Source: Rhodococcus sp. P1Y (GTDB taxonomy: Bacteria > Actinomycetota > Actinomycetes > Mycobacteriales > Mycobacteriaceae). From it: 64,000 nt of DNA. The stretch is taken from positions 1,674,001-1,738,000 of the forward strand of contig NZ_CP032762.1 of the NCBI RefSeq assembly GCF_003641205.1. The letters are read 5' to 3'. Shown here one piece after another: positions 43,101 through 51,907 of the stretch (position 1 is its first letter; each line of letters opens with the position of its first letter). The notes beneath the pieces were generated by a model. It ran no database searches. It worked only from the letters and a program-made list of their open reading frames with translations, and was not told where the DNA came from. Made by a program: the position numbers and the translations under genes.

Positions 43101-44012
43101 ATGTCGAATCTTCTCGAAGGACGCGTTGCAATTGTGACGGGAGCAGGTCGTGGCCTAGGGCGTGAGCATGCGCTGGAACTGGCGCGGCTCGGAGCCGCGG
43201 TGGTGGTGAACGATTTCGGTGTCACCTTGGCCGGCGATGGCACGGGCGAGACACCCGCGCAGGAGGTGGTCTCGACGATCACAGCTGCGGGAGGCCGAGC
43301 GGTGGTCAATACCGCAGACGTAGCCGACTTCGAGGCTGCGGAAGCGATGGTTCGTCAGGCGATCGACACCTTTGGTCACCTCGACATTCTGGTCAACAAC
43401 GCCGGGTTCGTGCGAGACCGGATGTTGGTCAACACCAGCGAAGAGGAGTGGGACTCGGTGATCCGTGTACACCTGAAAGGTCATTTCGCGCCACTGCGTC
43501 ACGCCGCTGCCTATTGGCGGGCGGAATCGAAAGCGGGCCGTACGCGCGCAGCGCGAGTGATCAACACGTCCTCGGGTGCAGGACTTCAGGGGTCGGTCGG
43601 TCAGGCTACCTACTCCGCCGCAAAAGCCGGGATTGCCGGGCTCACCATCGTAGCCGCGGAGGAGCTCGCCCCGTACGGAGTCACCGTCAATGCAATCGCA
43701 CCGTCGGCTCGCACTCGAATGACGGAGGGCCCGTTCGCCGAAGCGATGGCAGCACCCGTCGATGGTTTCGACGCGATGGCGCCCGCGAATGTCTCACCCA
43801 TCGTGGCGTGGTTGGCCAGTGAGGAGAGTGCGGATGTGACCGGTCGAGTCGTCGAGATCGAGGGCGGACGACTCACGGTCGAAGAAGGCTGGGTCCACGG
43901 GCCCTCGCTCGACGTGTCGCGTAGGTGGGATCCGCGCGAGGTCGGTGGCGAGCTTCGGGGCCTGTTGCAGAAAGCGCGTACCCCCGAAGCGGTCTACGGC
44001 GCGCGGTCGTGA
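43101..44012 (+). CDS. SDR, 3-hydroxyacyl-CoA dehydrogenase-like (Rv3548c-like)
   Basis: The 303-residue SDR has TGAGRGLGREHALELARLGAAV, the long VVNDFGVTLAGDGTGETPAQEVV insertion, NNAGFVRDRML and YSAAKAGIAGLTIVAAEELA (Tyr/Lys). The insertion and NNAG-x2-RD pattern are those of the dehydrogenase half of type-2 multifunctional beta-oxidation enzymes, which oxidise (3R)-hydroxyacyl-CoAs. A related protein, Rv3548c, is in the mycobacterial KstR2 regulon. It starts at ATG 43101 behind AAGGA and is coupled by GTGA to a MaoC-type hydratase. The pair is thus a split MFE-2. Confidence 0.84.
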   Translation: MSNLLEGRVAIVTGAGRGLGREHALELARLGAAVVVNDFGVTLAGDGTGETPAQEVVSTITAAGGRAVVNTADVADFEAAEAMVRQAIDTFGHLDILVNNAGFVRDRMLVNTSEEEWDSVIRVHLKGHFAPLRHAAAYWRAESKAGRTRAARVINTSSGAGLQGSVGQATYSAAKAGIAGLTIVAAEELAPYGVTVNAIAPSARTRMTEGPFAEAMAAPVDGFDAMAPANVSPIVAWLASEESADVTGRVVEIEGGRLTVEEGWVHGPSLDVSRRWDPREVGGELRGLLQKARTPEAVYGARS

Positions 44013-44809
44013 CAGCGCAGGATGCCTCATCCTGGATCGGACGCGAACTCGGGAGTCGCCGCGTCGCATGGGACGAGCGCGATGTCATGCTGTTCGCGCT
44101 CGCAGTCGGTGCACGCCCCGATCAGCTCGATCTCGTCTTCGAACGCGACCTGCGCGTGTTGCCCACGTTCGGGCTCAGTCTGGCGCAGTGGGCACCCGAC
44201 GTGCTCGGCGACGCAGGTGCATTCGACGTCGGAAAAGCGTTGCACGGTTCCCAGCGGATGAATGTTCGAGCGCCACTGCCCCCGTCGGGCGGCGTGACGT
44301 TGAATTCCCGAGTCTCTGCAGTGTGGGACAAGGGACGTGCGGCCATCTTCGACGTCACGGTCGACTGTGAGTTGTTCGAGGCAACCTGGTCGATTTTCGC
44401 TCCAGGGCAGGGCGGATTCGGTGGCGATCGTGGGCCGTCTTCGGTTGCGCAGGACGGCGGCGACCCGTCCGACCGTCGTCAGCTGCCTATCGCGTCGAAC
44501 AGTGCGCTGCTCTACAGGCTTTCGGGCGATCGGCACCACATCCACGTCGATCCAGAGGCAGCGCGGGGTATCGGCCAGCCGCGACCAATTCTGCACGGCC
44601 TCGCGACCCTGTCCGCGGCCACTCTCGTTCTGGCCGACATTGCCGGCGCGCATCCGTGCGATTTGATGGAGTTGGGCGGACGTTTCAGTTCCCCGGTGTT
44701 CCCCGGTGAATCGGTCGATGTCCTGAGTTGGCCGGATGGCGCGTTTCGAGTCGAGACACCCCGTGGCGTGGCAATCGACGGCGGCAGAGCTGTGTTCGCA
44801 ACGCCCTGA
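44009..44809 (+). CDS. MaoC-type (R)-enoyl-CoA hydratase
   Basis: The 266-residue protein is a double-hotdog MaoC-family hydratase. Its C-terminal half carries the hydratase-2 motif as YRLSGDRHHIHVDPEAA with D174 and H179, the expected catalytic pair, followed by the FGQPR-like stretch GIGQPRPILHGL. It starts with GTG 44009, overlapping the SDR stop, so hydration and the next oxidation are made from one transcript. A substrate among the late HIP acyl-CoAs or the steroid side chain is likely. Confidence 0.85.
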   Translation: MTAQDASSWIGRELGSRRVAWDERDVMLFALAVGARPDQLDLVFERDLRVLPTFGLSLAQWAPDVLGDAGAFDVGKALHGSQRMNVRAPLPPSGGVTLNSRVSAVWDKGRAAIFDVTVDCELFEATWSIFAPGQGGFGGDRGPSSVAQDGGDPSDRRQLPIASNSALLYRLSGDRHHIHVDPEAARGIGQPRPILHGLATLSAATLVLADIAGAHPCDLMELGGRFSSPVFPGESVDVLSWPDGAFRVETPRGVAIDGGRAVFATP

Positions 44810-44851
44810 ATCTACAACACACGTCCGAATTACGTTCGAGGAGATACAGAC

Positions 44852-45610
44852 ATGTTCGATTTGCACGGTCGGGTTGCTCTGGTGACAGGCGCGGGCCAGA
44901 GCGTAGGGGCGGGGATTGCGACAGTGCTTGCCAGGCAAGGTGCTGCGGTCGTCGTCAACGATCTGTACGCGGATCGAGCCGAGCAGGTCTCGAAAGCGAT
45001 AGTCGCAGAAGGCGGACGGGCAATTGCGGCGGCCTTCGACATCACCGATCTGGACTCGGTTGTCGAGCATGTGGACAGGGCTGCAGAAAAATTCGACCAT
45101 CACATCGACATCCTGGTCAATAATGCCGGCATCGCCGAGGGACGCGTGAATCTGCCCTTCAGGCAGCTGACACCGGATCAGTGGCGGGCGCCGATCGACC
45201 TCAACATCTATGGCGCACTTAATTGCACCAAAGCGGTACTCGACAAGATGTGCGACGCCGGATGGGGGCGAATAGTGCAAATCTCGTCAGGATCGGCCCG
45301 GGCCGGTCAGAACATCGGTGTATCGATGTACGCAACTGGGAAGAGTGGCGTCGAGGGATTCATTCGGCACCTGGCAGCGGAGACCGGCCAGTTCGGTGTC
45401 ACCGCCAACATACTTGCCTTGGGGCACCAAAAGAATCTCGAGAGCAAGATGACCGAACAGATGATTCGTGACATTCTTGCGACCATTCCTATCGGCAGGC
45501 TTGGGGACTCCATCGAAATCGGAGCTGCCTGCGCTTATTTGGCCTCGGATGAATCGGGTGGCATGACCGGACAGACCATCGACTTCAACGGCGGGTCGCA
45601 GACGCGATAG
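44852..45610 (+). CDS. SDR family oxidoreductase
   Basis: The 252-residue SDR has TGAGQSVGAGIATVLA, LVNNAGIAEGRV, the serine in ISSGSARAG and YATGKSGVEGFIRHLAAE with Tyr/Lys. It starts at ATG 44852 behind GAGGAG, 42 bases after the hydratase gene, and precedes the steroid monooxygenase-like gene by 126 bases. A hydroxysteroid dehydrogenase role, for example at C17 after side-chain removal, would fit its neighbours, but the sequence does not prove it. Confidence 0.8.
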   Translation: MFDLHGRVALVTGAGQSVGAGIATVLARQGAAVVVNDLYADRAEQVSKAIVAEGGRAIAAAFDITDLDSVVEHVDRAAEKFDHHIDILVNNAGIAEGRVNLPFRQLTPDQWRAPIDLNIYGALNCTKAVLDKMCDAGWGRIVQISSGSARAGQNIGVSMYATGKSGVEGFIRHLAAETGQFGVTANILALGHQKNLESKMTEQMIRDILATIPIGRLGDSIEIGAACAYLASDESGGMTGQTIDFNGGSQTR

Positions 45611-45736
45611 ATGCCCGCCCCGCGGGCAGCGCGAATCCGCTGAACGGGATTGTCGCTTCACAAGCCACCCACACTGTTCGTAGCGTGACGGAGCGACCGT
45701 CGACACCGTGCTGTGTCGTGATGGAGAGGTATTGAA

Positions 45737-47365
45737 ATGAAATTTGATGTCGATGTGGTGGTTGTCGGAGCGGGAATTGCGGGGATCTATGCGATTCATG
45801 CACTTCGCAAAGCTGGGTTCACCGTTCAGGGCCTCGAAGCGGCGTCGGGCGTAGGTGGTACGTGGTTTCACAACCGGTATCCAGGCGCTCGGTGTGATAT
45901 CGAGAGTTTGGACTACTCCTACTCGTTCTCAGGCGAGCTGCAAAGTGAATGGGAATGGAGCGAGCGCTACGCTACCCAGCCCGAGATCCTGCGGTACCTC
46001 GAGCACGTGGTGGATCGGTTCGACATCGCCCGACATTTCCGATTCGAGACTCGAGTCGTGGCCGCGGAATACGACGAAGCGGACGGGGTGTGGAATGTCA
46101 CGACCGACGCCGGCGACGTCGTCGTTTCGCGATTCTGCATGTTCGCCACCGGGTGTCTGTCGGCGACGAACATGCCGGCGATAGAGGGTCGCCGTTTGTT
46201 CGAGGGCGAGTCCTATCACACAGGCGAGTGGCCTCATGGCGGCGTCGATTTCACGAACAAGAGAGTCGGAGTCATCGGGACCGGTTCATCGGGGATTCAA
46301 TCGATTCCACTCATCGCTGAGGACGCCGAGTCGGTGTACGTCTTTCAACGAAGTCCCAACTATTCGATTCCCGCGGGCAATCGACCGTTGGACGAGCGCG
46401 ACCGCAGACTGTCCGCGAGCGAGTATGCCGAACGCCGCCGCCTGTCGTGGGAGAGTGGCGGCGGGTCGCCATTCATCCCGAACCCTCGGAAGGCCATGGA
46501 CGTCGACGAAGACGAACGCAGGCGGGTATACGAGGAGTGGTGGACGCGTGGAGGTGTGCTGTTCAGCAAGGCATTTCCCGACCAGATGATCGACCCAGCA
46601 GCGAACGAGACGGCCAGGGAGTTCGCGGAGGCAAAGATTCGGGACCTGGTCGACGACCCTGCCACGGCTGAACAACTGATTCCCGTCGATCACCCCATCG
46701 GCACGAAGCGCATCGTCACCGATGACGGCTACTACGAGACGTTCAATCGCCCCAACGTCAACCTGGTCAATTTGCGCGCAGAGCCGATCGACGGCATCTC
46801 CGGATCCGGAGTGCGGACATCGGCCCGAGAATACGAACTCGACATCATCGTCTACGCGACCGGCTTCGACGCGATGACCGGTGCTCTGAACAAGATCGAC
46901 ATTCGCGGACGCGGCGGACGGACCCTGCGCGAGGAGTGGGCAGCGGGACCGCTCACGTACCTAGGACTTGGTGTACACGGTTTCCCGAACATGTTCATCA
47001 TCACCGGTCCGGGAAGCCCAAGTGTGCTGTCGAACATGGTTTTGGCATCGGAACAGCATGTGAACTGGGTGGTGGACTGCCTGCAGCACATGCGGAATAA
47101 CAATGTCTCATCGATCGAGGCGGACGCGTCCGCCGCTTCGTCCTGGGTCGCGGAATGCAACCGACAGGCCAGTGGAACACTGTTTCCGCAAGCCAATTCG
47201 TGGTACATGGGTGCGAACATCCCCGGGAAGCCCCGCGTGTTCATGCCGTATATCGGAGGCTTCGCCGTCTACGGACGCAGGCTTGCCGAGGTCGCAGCCA
47301 GCGAGTACGAGGGTTTCACCCTCCTGCGCTCCGAGGACCGTGAAACTACGGGATCGGTGGTCTGA
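45737..47365 (+). CDS. Baeyer-Villiger monooxygenase, steroid monooxygenase-like
   Basis: The 542-residue flavoprotein has two Rossmann motifs (GAGIAG at 11-16 and GTGSSG near 180-190) and the BVMO fingerprint F155-x-G157-x3-H161-x3-W165-P. It strongly resembles the Rhodococcus steroid (progesterone) monooxygenase as I recall it, for example NYSIPAGN, AERRRLSWESGGGSP, GGVLFSKAFPDQ and YLGLGVHGFPNMF. That enzyme inserts oxygen next to the C20 ketone of progesterone to give testosterone acetate. The start ATG 45737 follows GGAGAGG. The next gene overlaps by one base (TGATG) and is an esterase, the enzyme needed to cleave such an acetate. Confidence 0.87.
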   Translation: MKFDVDVVVVGAGIAGIYAIHALRKAGFTVQGLEAASGVGGTWFHNRYPGARCDIESLDYSYSFSGELQSEWEWSERYATQPEILRYLEHVVDRFDIARHFRFETRVVAAEYDEADGVWNVTTDAGDVVVSRFCMFATGCLSATNMPAIEGRRLFEGESYHTGEWPHGGVDFTNKRVGVIGTGSSGIQSIPLIAEDAESVYVFQRSPNYSIPAGNRPLDERDRRLSASEYAERRRLSWESGGGSPFIPNPRKAMDVDEDERRRVYEEWWTRGGVLFSKAFPDQMIDPAANETAREFAEAKIRDLVDDPATAEQLIPVDHPIGTKRIVTDDGYYETFNRPNVNLVNLRAEPIDGISGSGVRTSAREYELDIIVYATGFDAMTGALNKIDIRGRGGRTLREEWAAGPLTYLGLGVHGFPNMFIITGPGSPSVLSNMVLASEQHVNWVVDCLQHMRNNNVSSIEADASAASSWVAECNRQASGTLFPQANSWYMGANIPGKPRVFMPYIGGFAVYGRRLAEVAASEYEGFTLLRSEDRETTGSVV

Positions 47366-48325
47366 TGACGGCTCACGACTCCGACGGCCCGGGCCGGACA
47401 GCCGTAGCCATAGCACCGGACGTGGCGGCCATGCTCGATGCACTCGACAAGGGATTCCCGGATGTCACGAAGGTGCCGGTTCCGGAATTGCGTGAGTTGA
47501 TTCGCAGCAGACGGGCACCGTTGACTCGACGACCTGACATGGTTTCGGTAACCGACATCGAGATCACCGGACCAGGTGGGCCCATTCCGTTACGGATTTT
47601 CAGACCGCACAGCGCGAGCAGTGCGCTACCGGTGGTGGTCTTCGCGCACGGCGGTGGCTTCGTGTTCTGCGACCTGGATAGTCACGACGAGTTGTGCCGG
47701 TCGATGGCGGACGGCGTAGGCGCCGTAGTGGTTGCCGTCGACTACCGATTGGCGCCCGAGCATCCTGCCCCTGCCGCACACGACGATGTCTACGCGGCTC
47801 TGGAATGGGCTTCGACGAATGCGGCGCAGTACGGTGGCGATTCGAGCCGGATCGCACTCGCGGGTGACAGCGCAGGCGGCAACCTCACAGCTACCGTTGC
47901 CATCGCGGCCAGAGACCGTGGAGCGCCACATCTGATCGCTCAGGTCATGATGTATCCGGTCATAGACGACGACTTCGATACCGAGTCCTATCGGCAGTTC
48001 GGCACCGGCTTCTACAACACGACGTCGGCGATGAAGTGGTATTGGCAGCAATACGCCCCGTCAGGGACCGACGATCCTCGCCTCGTCCCCACCAGGGCGA
48101 AGTCCTTGAAGGGCTTGCCCCCGGCCGTCGTGATCACCGCGCAGTTGGACCCCCCGTGCTCGTCCGGAGACGACTATGCGCAGAAGCTCCGAGCGGCGGG
48201 GGGTCGACGTTCGACACCGAAGGTTCGACGGCTTGTTCCATGGTTTTCTGACGTTCCCCTCTTTGTCGCAAACAGGTCCTGCGCGCGAAACGATATGGGC
48301 GATGATGCGGGAGTTCACAGACTGA
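47365..48325 (+). pseudogene. Frameshifted HSL-family esterase
   Basis: The first 277 codons encode a hormone-sensitive lipase-type esterase: HGGGFVFCDLDSHDELCR (oxyanion hole), VDYRLAPEHP, GDSAGGN (nucleophile) and TAQLDPPCSSGDDY (acid). At a run of six G (48198-48203) the frame shifts by one. Read in the +1 frame, the expected end follows, VDVRHRRFDGLFHGFLTF, with the catalytic histidine, and stops at 48325. As written, the frame runs on to 48396 with unrelated residues. One extra G, real or an assembly error, explains this. The intact enzyme would cleave the ester made by the preceding monooxygenase. Confidence 0.82.
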
Positions 48326-48459
48326 GTTCCCCGCCTCGGCGAGGAGCCGTGTCCCGCTCTTCGGGAACACCTGGTCTCAACCGACGGTGGGAATGAGATG
48401 GTGATCACACCAGCGGCCCACTGGACAACATTCGGCCGAAACGATGAGGAGAACCATCA

Positions 48460-49617
48460 ATGGCTTCGACAGCAGCGACTTCCGAGGACTACCGCGTCAT
48501 CGAGAAGGGAGCCCCGCCAGAGCGTTTCGCTCGCGGATGGCACTGCCTCGGTCTCTTGCGTGATTTCCGTGACGGAGTGCCCCACCAGATTTCAGCCTTC
48601 GGCACCGAGCTCGTCGTGTTCCAGGGCGAAAGCGGAACGCTCAGCGTGCTGAATGCGTTTTGCCCACACATGGGAGGCAACCTCGCCCGCGGAACGGTCA
48701 AGGGCGACAGCATCGCGTGCCCATTCCACGATTGGCGGTGGAACGGAAAGGGCAAATGTACCGACATTCCATACGCGCGCCGTGTGCCCCCACTCGCCCG
48801 CACCAAATCGTGGCCGACGCTCGAGCGCAATGGGCAGTTGTATGTGTGGCACGACCCGCAGGGTTCCCAGCCCACCGACGACATCACCATCCCCCTGGTC
48901 GCAGAGTACGGAAACCCCGACTGGACGGACTGGACCTGGAAGACCGTTCTCGTCGAGGGTGCGAACTGCCGCGAGTTGGTCGACAACGTTGTCGACATGG
49001 CGCATTTCTTCTACGTGCACTACGGGATGCCCCAGTTCTTCCACAATGTATTCGAGGGACACGTGGCCACTCAGGTCATGCGAAGCAGGCCCCGTGCCGA
49101 TGCCGTCGACGCCTCGATCGGCAGCAGCTACGACAACGAAAGCCAGTCGGATGCTTCGTACTTCGGCCCTGCATACATGATCGACAAGTTGTGGACCGGA
49201 GACCTTTCCGGCGAACACAACATCGTGTTGATCAACTGCCATTACCCGATTTCGTCGTCGTCGTTTCTCCTGCAATACGGGGTCATCGCCAAGAAGCCGG
49301 ACAATGTTCCGCCTGAGGTCGGCGACCAGATCGCTGATGCCGTCGCTGCCGGGGTGGCGATCGGTTTCGAGCAGGACGTCGAGATCTGGAAGAACAAGTC
49401 GCGCATCGAGAATCCGCTGCTGTCGGAGGAGGACGGTCCGGTCTACCAGCTCCGCCGGTGGTACAACCAGTTCTATGTAGATATCGAAGACGTGCAACCA
49501 GACATGGTCAACCGGTTCGAGTACGAGATCGACACCGAGCGCGCGAACAAGAGTTGGCAGGCAGAGGTCGACGCGAATATGGCCGCAGGCCGCAGCGCGA
49601 TTCCGGTCCCGCAGTAG
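48460..49617 (+). CDS. kshA: Rieske oxygenase, 3-ketosteroid 9alpha-hydroxylase oxygenase (KshA-like)
   Basis: The 385-residue protein has the Rieske ligands C68-x-H70 and C87-x2-H90 (CPHMGG and CPFHDWRW). The mononuclear iron site is in DNVVDMAHFFYVHYG (H182, H187), with a later aspartate in EQDVEIWKNK. It matches KshA closely, including the segments ARGWHCLG, YFGPAYMID, VYQLRRWYNQFYVD and DNVVDMAHFFYVH. KshA hydroxylates C9 of a 3-ketosteroid, opening ring B together with delta1-dehydrogenation. The start ATG 48460 follows GAGGAGA. Its reductase is probably the KshB-like protein at 20.7 kb. Many rhodococci have several KshA paralogues with different steroid preferences. Confidence 0.88.
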   Translation: MASTAATSEDYRVIEKGAPPERFARGWHCLGLLRDFRDGVPHQISAFGTELVVFQGESGTLSVLNAFCPHMGGNLARGTVKGDSIACPFHDWRWNGKGKCTDIPYARRVPPLARTKSWPTLERNGQLYVWHDPQGSQPTDDITIPLVAEYGNPDWTDWTWKTVLVEGANCRELVDNVVDMAHFFYVHYGMPQFFHNVFEGHVATQVMRSRPRADAVDASIGSSYDNESQSDASYFGPAYMIDKLWTGDLSGEHNIVLINCHYPISSSSFLLQYGVIAKKPDNVPPEVGDQIADAVAAGVAIGFEQDVEIWKNKSRIENPLLSEEDGPVYQLRRWYNQFYVDIEDVQPDMVNRFEYEIDTERANKSWQAEVDANMAAGRSAIPVPQ

Positions 49618-49645
49618 CTATTTCCGCATCAGTCAAGGAGTTTAG

Positions 49646-50827
49646 ATGAGTCACGAAGTTCTCGACAACATTATTGCCATGGCTGAGGATCTGCGCGCGC
49701 GCGCCGACGAGGCCGAATCCCTCGGCCGGCTCCCGGACGACATGGCCAAGGGAATCAGACATGCCGGCACCATGAGGATGCTGGCTCGCAAGGAGTACGG
49801 CGGCTTCGAGGCGCATCCTCGCGATTTCGCGCAGGTCGTCATGAAAACCGGAAGCATCTACGGTTCTGCCGGATGGGTATCGGGCATTGTGGGAGTGCAC
49901 CCCTGGCAGCTCGCATTCGCGGACCCCAAGGTCCAAGAAGAGGTGCTCGGTAGCGATTCCGACACGTGGCAGGCTTCGCCCTACATGCCAGGCGGAGTCG
50001 CTGTTCCGGTCGAGGGTGGCTATGTACTGTCGGGGCGATGGCAGTTCTCCTCGGGGACCGACCATTGCGACTGGATCTTTCTCGGTGCCATGGTCGGAGA
50101 CAAGAACGGCATACCGATCATGCCGCCACAGAGTTTGCATGTCATCATGCCCCGCGCCGACTACTCGATCATCGAGGACAGCTGGGACGTGGTGGGACTG
50201 CGCGGCACGGGAAGCAAGGACATCGTGGTCACCGAGCAGTTCATCCCCGATTACCGGGTGATGGATGGCGGCAAAGTCATCGACGGAACCGCCGCTGAAG
50301 AGTACGGCGTGACCGAGACGCTGTACAAGATGCCGTGGTCGACGATGTTCCCTCTCGGCATCACGTCGGCCACCATCGGTATCGCGGAAGGTGTCCTCGC
50401 AGCAGGCGTGGCATATCAGCGCGAGCGTGTGGGTGCCACAGGTACTGCCATCAAGGACGACCCGTACACGCTGCACGCACTCGGCGAAGCGGCCGCCGAG
50501 ATCGATGCATCCCGGCAGCAGGTGTTGACCAACGTCGACCGTATGTGGGACAGGATCGAAGCGGGAGAAACGATCACCTTCGAGCAGCGCGCCGAGGGCC
50601 GTCGAAATCAGACGCGCGCCGCGTGGCGCGCAGTGCGCGCCGCCGACGAGATCTTCGATCGCTCCGGCGGAAATGCCCTACGGATGGACAACCCGTTGCA
50701 GCGGTTCTGGCGCGATGCACACGCGGGCCTTCACCACGCCATTCACGTCTCCAGTATTCCGTATCACTCGTCGGCATTGAGTTCGTTGGGAGCCGATCCA
50801 CAGGGCACTCTGCGAATCATGATCTGA
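49646..50827 (+). CDS. hsaA: Flavin-dependent monooxygenase, HsaA-like
   Basis: The 393-residue protein has the acyl-CoA-dehydrogenase fold of group D flavin monooxygenases. It resembles HsaA in RADEAESLGRLPDDMAKGIR, GSAGWVSGIVGVHPWQLA, WQFSSGTDHCDWIFLG and SWDVVGLRGTGSKDIVV. HsaA hydroxylates the phenolic seco-steroid 3-HSA to a catechol, using FMNH2 from HsaB. It starts at ATG 49646 behind AAGGAG, 28 bases after kshA. No HsaB lies beside it; the reductase at 9841 may serve. Length and motifs are normal. Confidence 0.87.
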   Translation: MSHEVLDNIIAMAEDLRARADEAESLGRLPDDMAKGIRHAGTMRMLARKEYGGFEAHPRDFAQVVMKTGSIYGSAGWVSGIVGVHPWQLAFADPKVQEEVLGSDSDTWQASPYMPGGVAVPVEGGYVLSGRWQFSSGTDHCDWIFLGAMVGDKNGIPIMPPQSLHVIMPRADYSIIEDSWDVVGLRGTGSKDIVVTEQFIPDYRVMDGGKVIDGTAAEEYGVTETLYKMPWSTMFPLGITSATIGIAEGVLAAGVAYQRERVGATGTAIKDDPYTLHALGEAAAEIDASRQQVLTNVDRMWDRIEAGETITFEQRAEGRRNQTRAAWRAVRAADEIFDRSGGNALRMDNPLQRFWRDAHAGLHHAIHVSSIPYHSSALSSLGADPQGTLRIMI

Positions 50828-50881
50828 CTGTCAATTTCCAAACCCTTGTCGGTTTTCGGCAAACAATTTATGCGAGGTGTC

Positions 50882-51820
50882 ATGAGCGAGATCAAAGGCC
50901 TGGGTTACGTGCGGGTGGACGCAACCGACTTGGAGCGGTGGCGTGAGCTGGCGTTCGAGGTTCTAGGATTCGGGGAAGGTGCTGGGCCGGAGGAAGGTGC
51001 ACTACATCTGCGAGTCGACGAACGTGCTGCGCGGCTGATTGTCGTGCCGGCAGCGGTGGACCGAGTCACCGCCGTAGGGTGGGAGGTGCGGGACCAACTC
51101 GCGTTGGCCCGTCTGCGCGACAAGCTCGAGCGAGCCGGCCACGTCGTCAAGCCGATGTCTCAGGATGAGGCAGACGCCAGGCGCGTGGAAGAGGCATTCG
51201 TCATGGATGATCCGGGCGGCACGCCACTCGAGTTCTTCCACGGACCGGTCCTCGATCACACACCGTTACCGAACAAGTATGCGGACAAATTCGTCACCGG
51301 CGATCAGGGCCTCGGCCACGTGGTGGTCCCGTCCGTCAACTTCGACGAGACCTATCAGTTCTACACCGAGACACTGGGATTCCTCCCGCGCGGAGCGATG
51401 CGTATGCCGGCCCCACCGGAGTACGGGCCCCAGCGCATCCGGTTCCTCGGTGTAAACCAGCGCCACCACAGTTTGGCCTTGATGCCGGTTCCCGAGGGCA
51501 AAGATCCAGGCCTGGTCCATATCATGGTCGAGGTCGAGAAGCTCGACACCGTCGGTCGTGCTCTGGACGAGGTCGTGAAGCGCGACTTCCCGGTTTCCTC
51601 GACGTTGGGTCGACACACCAACGACAAGATGATTTCTTTCTACGTTCAGGTGCCTGGCGGCTGGGACATCGAGTTCGGTACCGAAGGCGAATTGGTCGAC
51701 GAGTCGTTCTACACCTCCGAGGAGATCACAGCAGACAGTTACTGGGGTCACGAATGGGCGTGGGCAAAGCAAATGAAAGAGGCAATGGAACAGCAGGCCA
51801 AGGCCGAAGCAAAGGCCTAG
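50882..51820 (+). CDS. hsaC: Extradiol catechol dioxygenase, HsaC-like
   Basis: The 312-residue two-domain VOC enzyme is a type I extradiol dioxygenase. The iron ligands are H146 (GLGHVVVP), H213 (GLVHIMVEV) and E264 (WDIEFGTEG), and the second-sphere histidine pair is at 195-196 (RHHSLAL). It resembles HsaC, which cleaves the catechol 3,4-DHSA in steroid ring A degradation. The start ATG 50882 follows GAGGTG. It is preceded at 54 bases by hsaA and followed by a terminator-like hairpin. A C-terminal lysine/glutamine-rich tail (after about residue 300) extends past the metal domain. The meta-cleavage hydrolase HsaD is not seen near it. Confidence 0.88.
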   Translation: MSEIKGLGYVRVDATDLERWRELAFEVLGFGEGAGPEEGALHLRVDERAARLIVVPAAVDRVTAVGWEVRDQLALARLRDKLERAGHVVKPMSQDEADARRVEEAFVMDDPGGTPLEFFHGPVLDHTPLPNKYADKFVTGDQGLGHVVVPSVNFDETYQFYTETLGFLPRGAMRMPAPPEYGPQRIRFLGVNQRHHSLALMPVPEGKDPGLVHIMVEVEKLDTVGRALDEVVKRDFPVSSTLGRHTNDKMISFYVQVPGGWDIEFGTEGELVDESFYTSEEITADSYWGHEWAWAKQMKEAMEQQAKAEAKA

Positions 51821-51838
51821 GCTGCGCCGCGATTCGAT

Positions 51839-51877
51839 GAAACCCGTTCGGACCGTTTCGGTTCGGGCGGGTTTTTT
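51839..51877 (+). terminator. Rho-independent terminator-like hairpin after hsaC
   Basis: An AAACCCG arm pairs with CGGGTTT, and a run of six T follows the second arm. It lies 20 bases after the hsaC stop and 30 bases before the Old Yellow Enzyme gene, so it may reduce read-through. Confidence 0.6.
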
Positions 51878-51907
51878 CGCAGACAAGACCCGAACATAGG
51901 AGTACTC

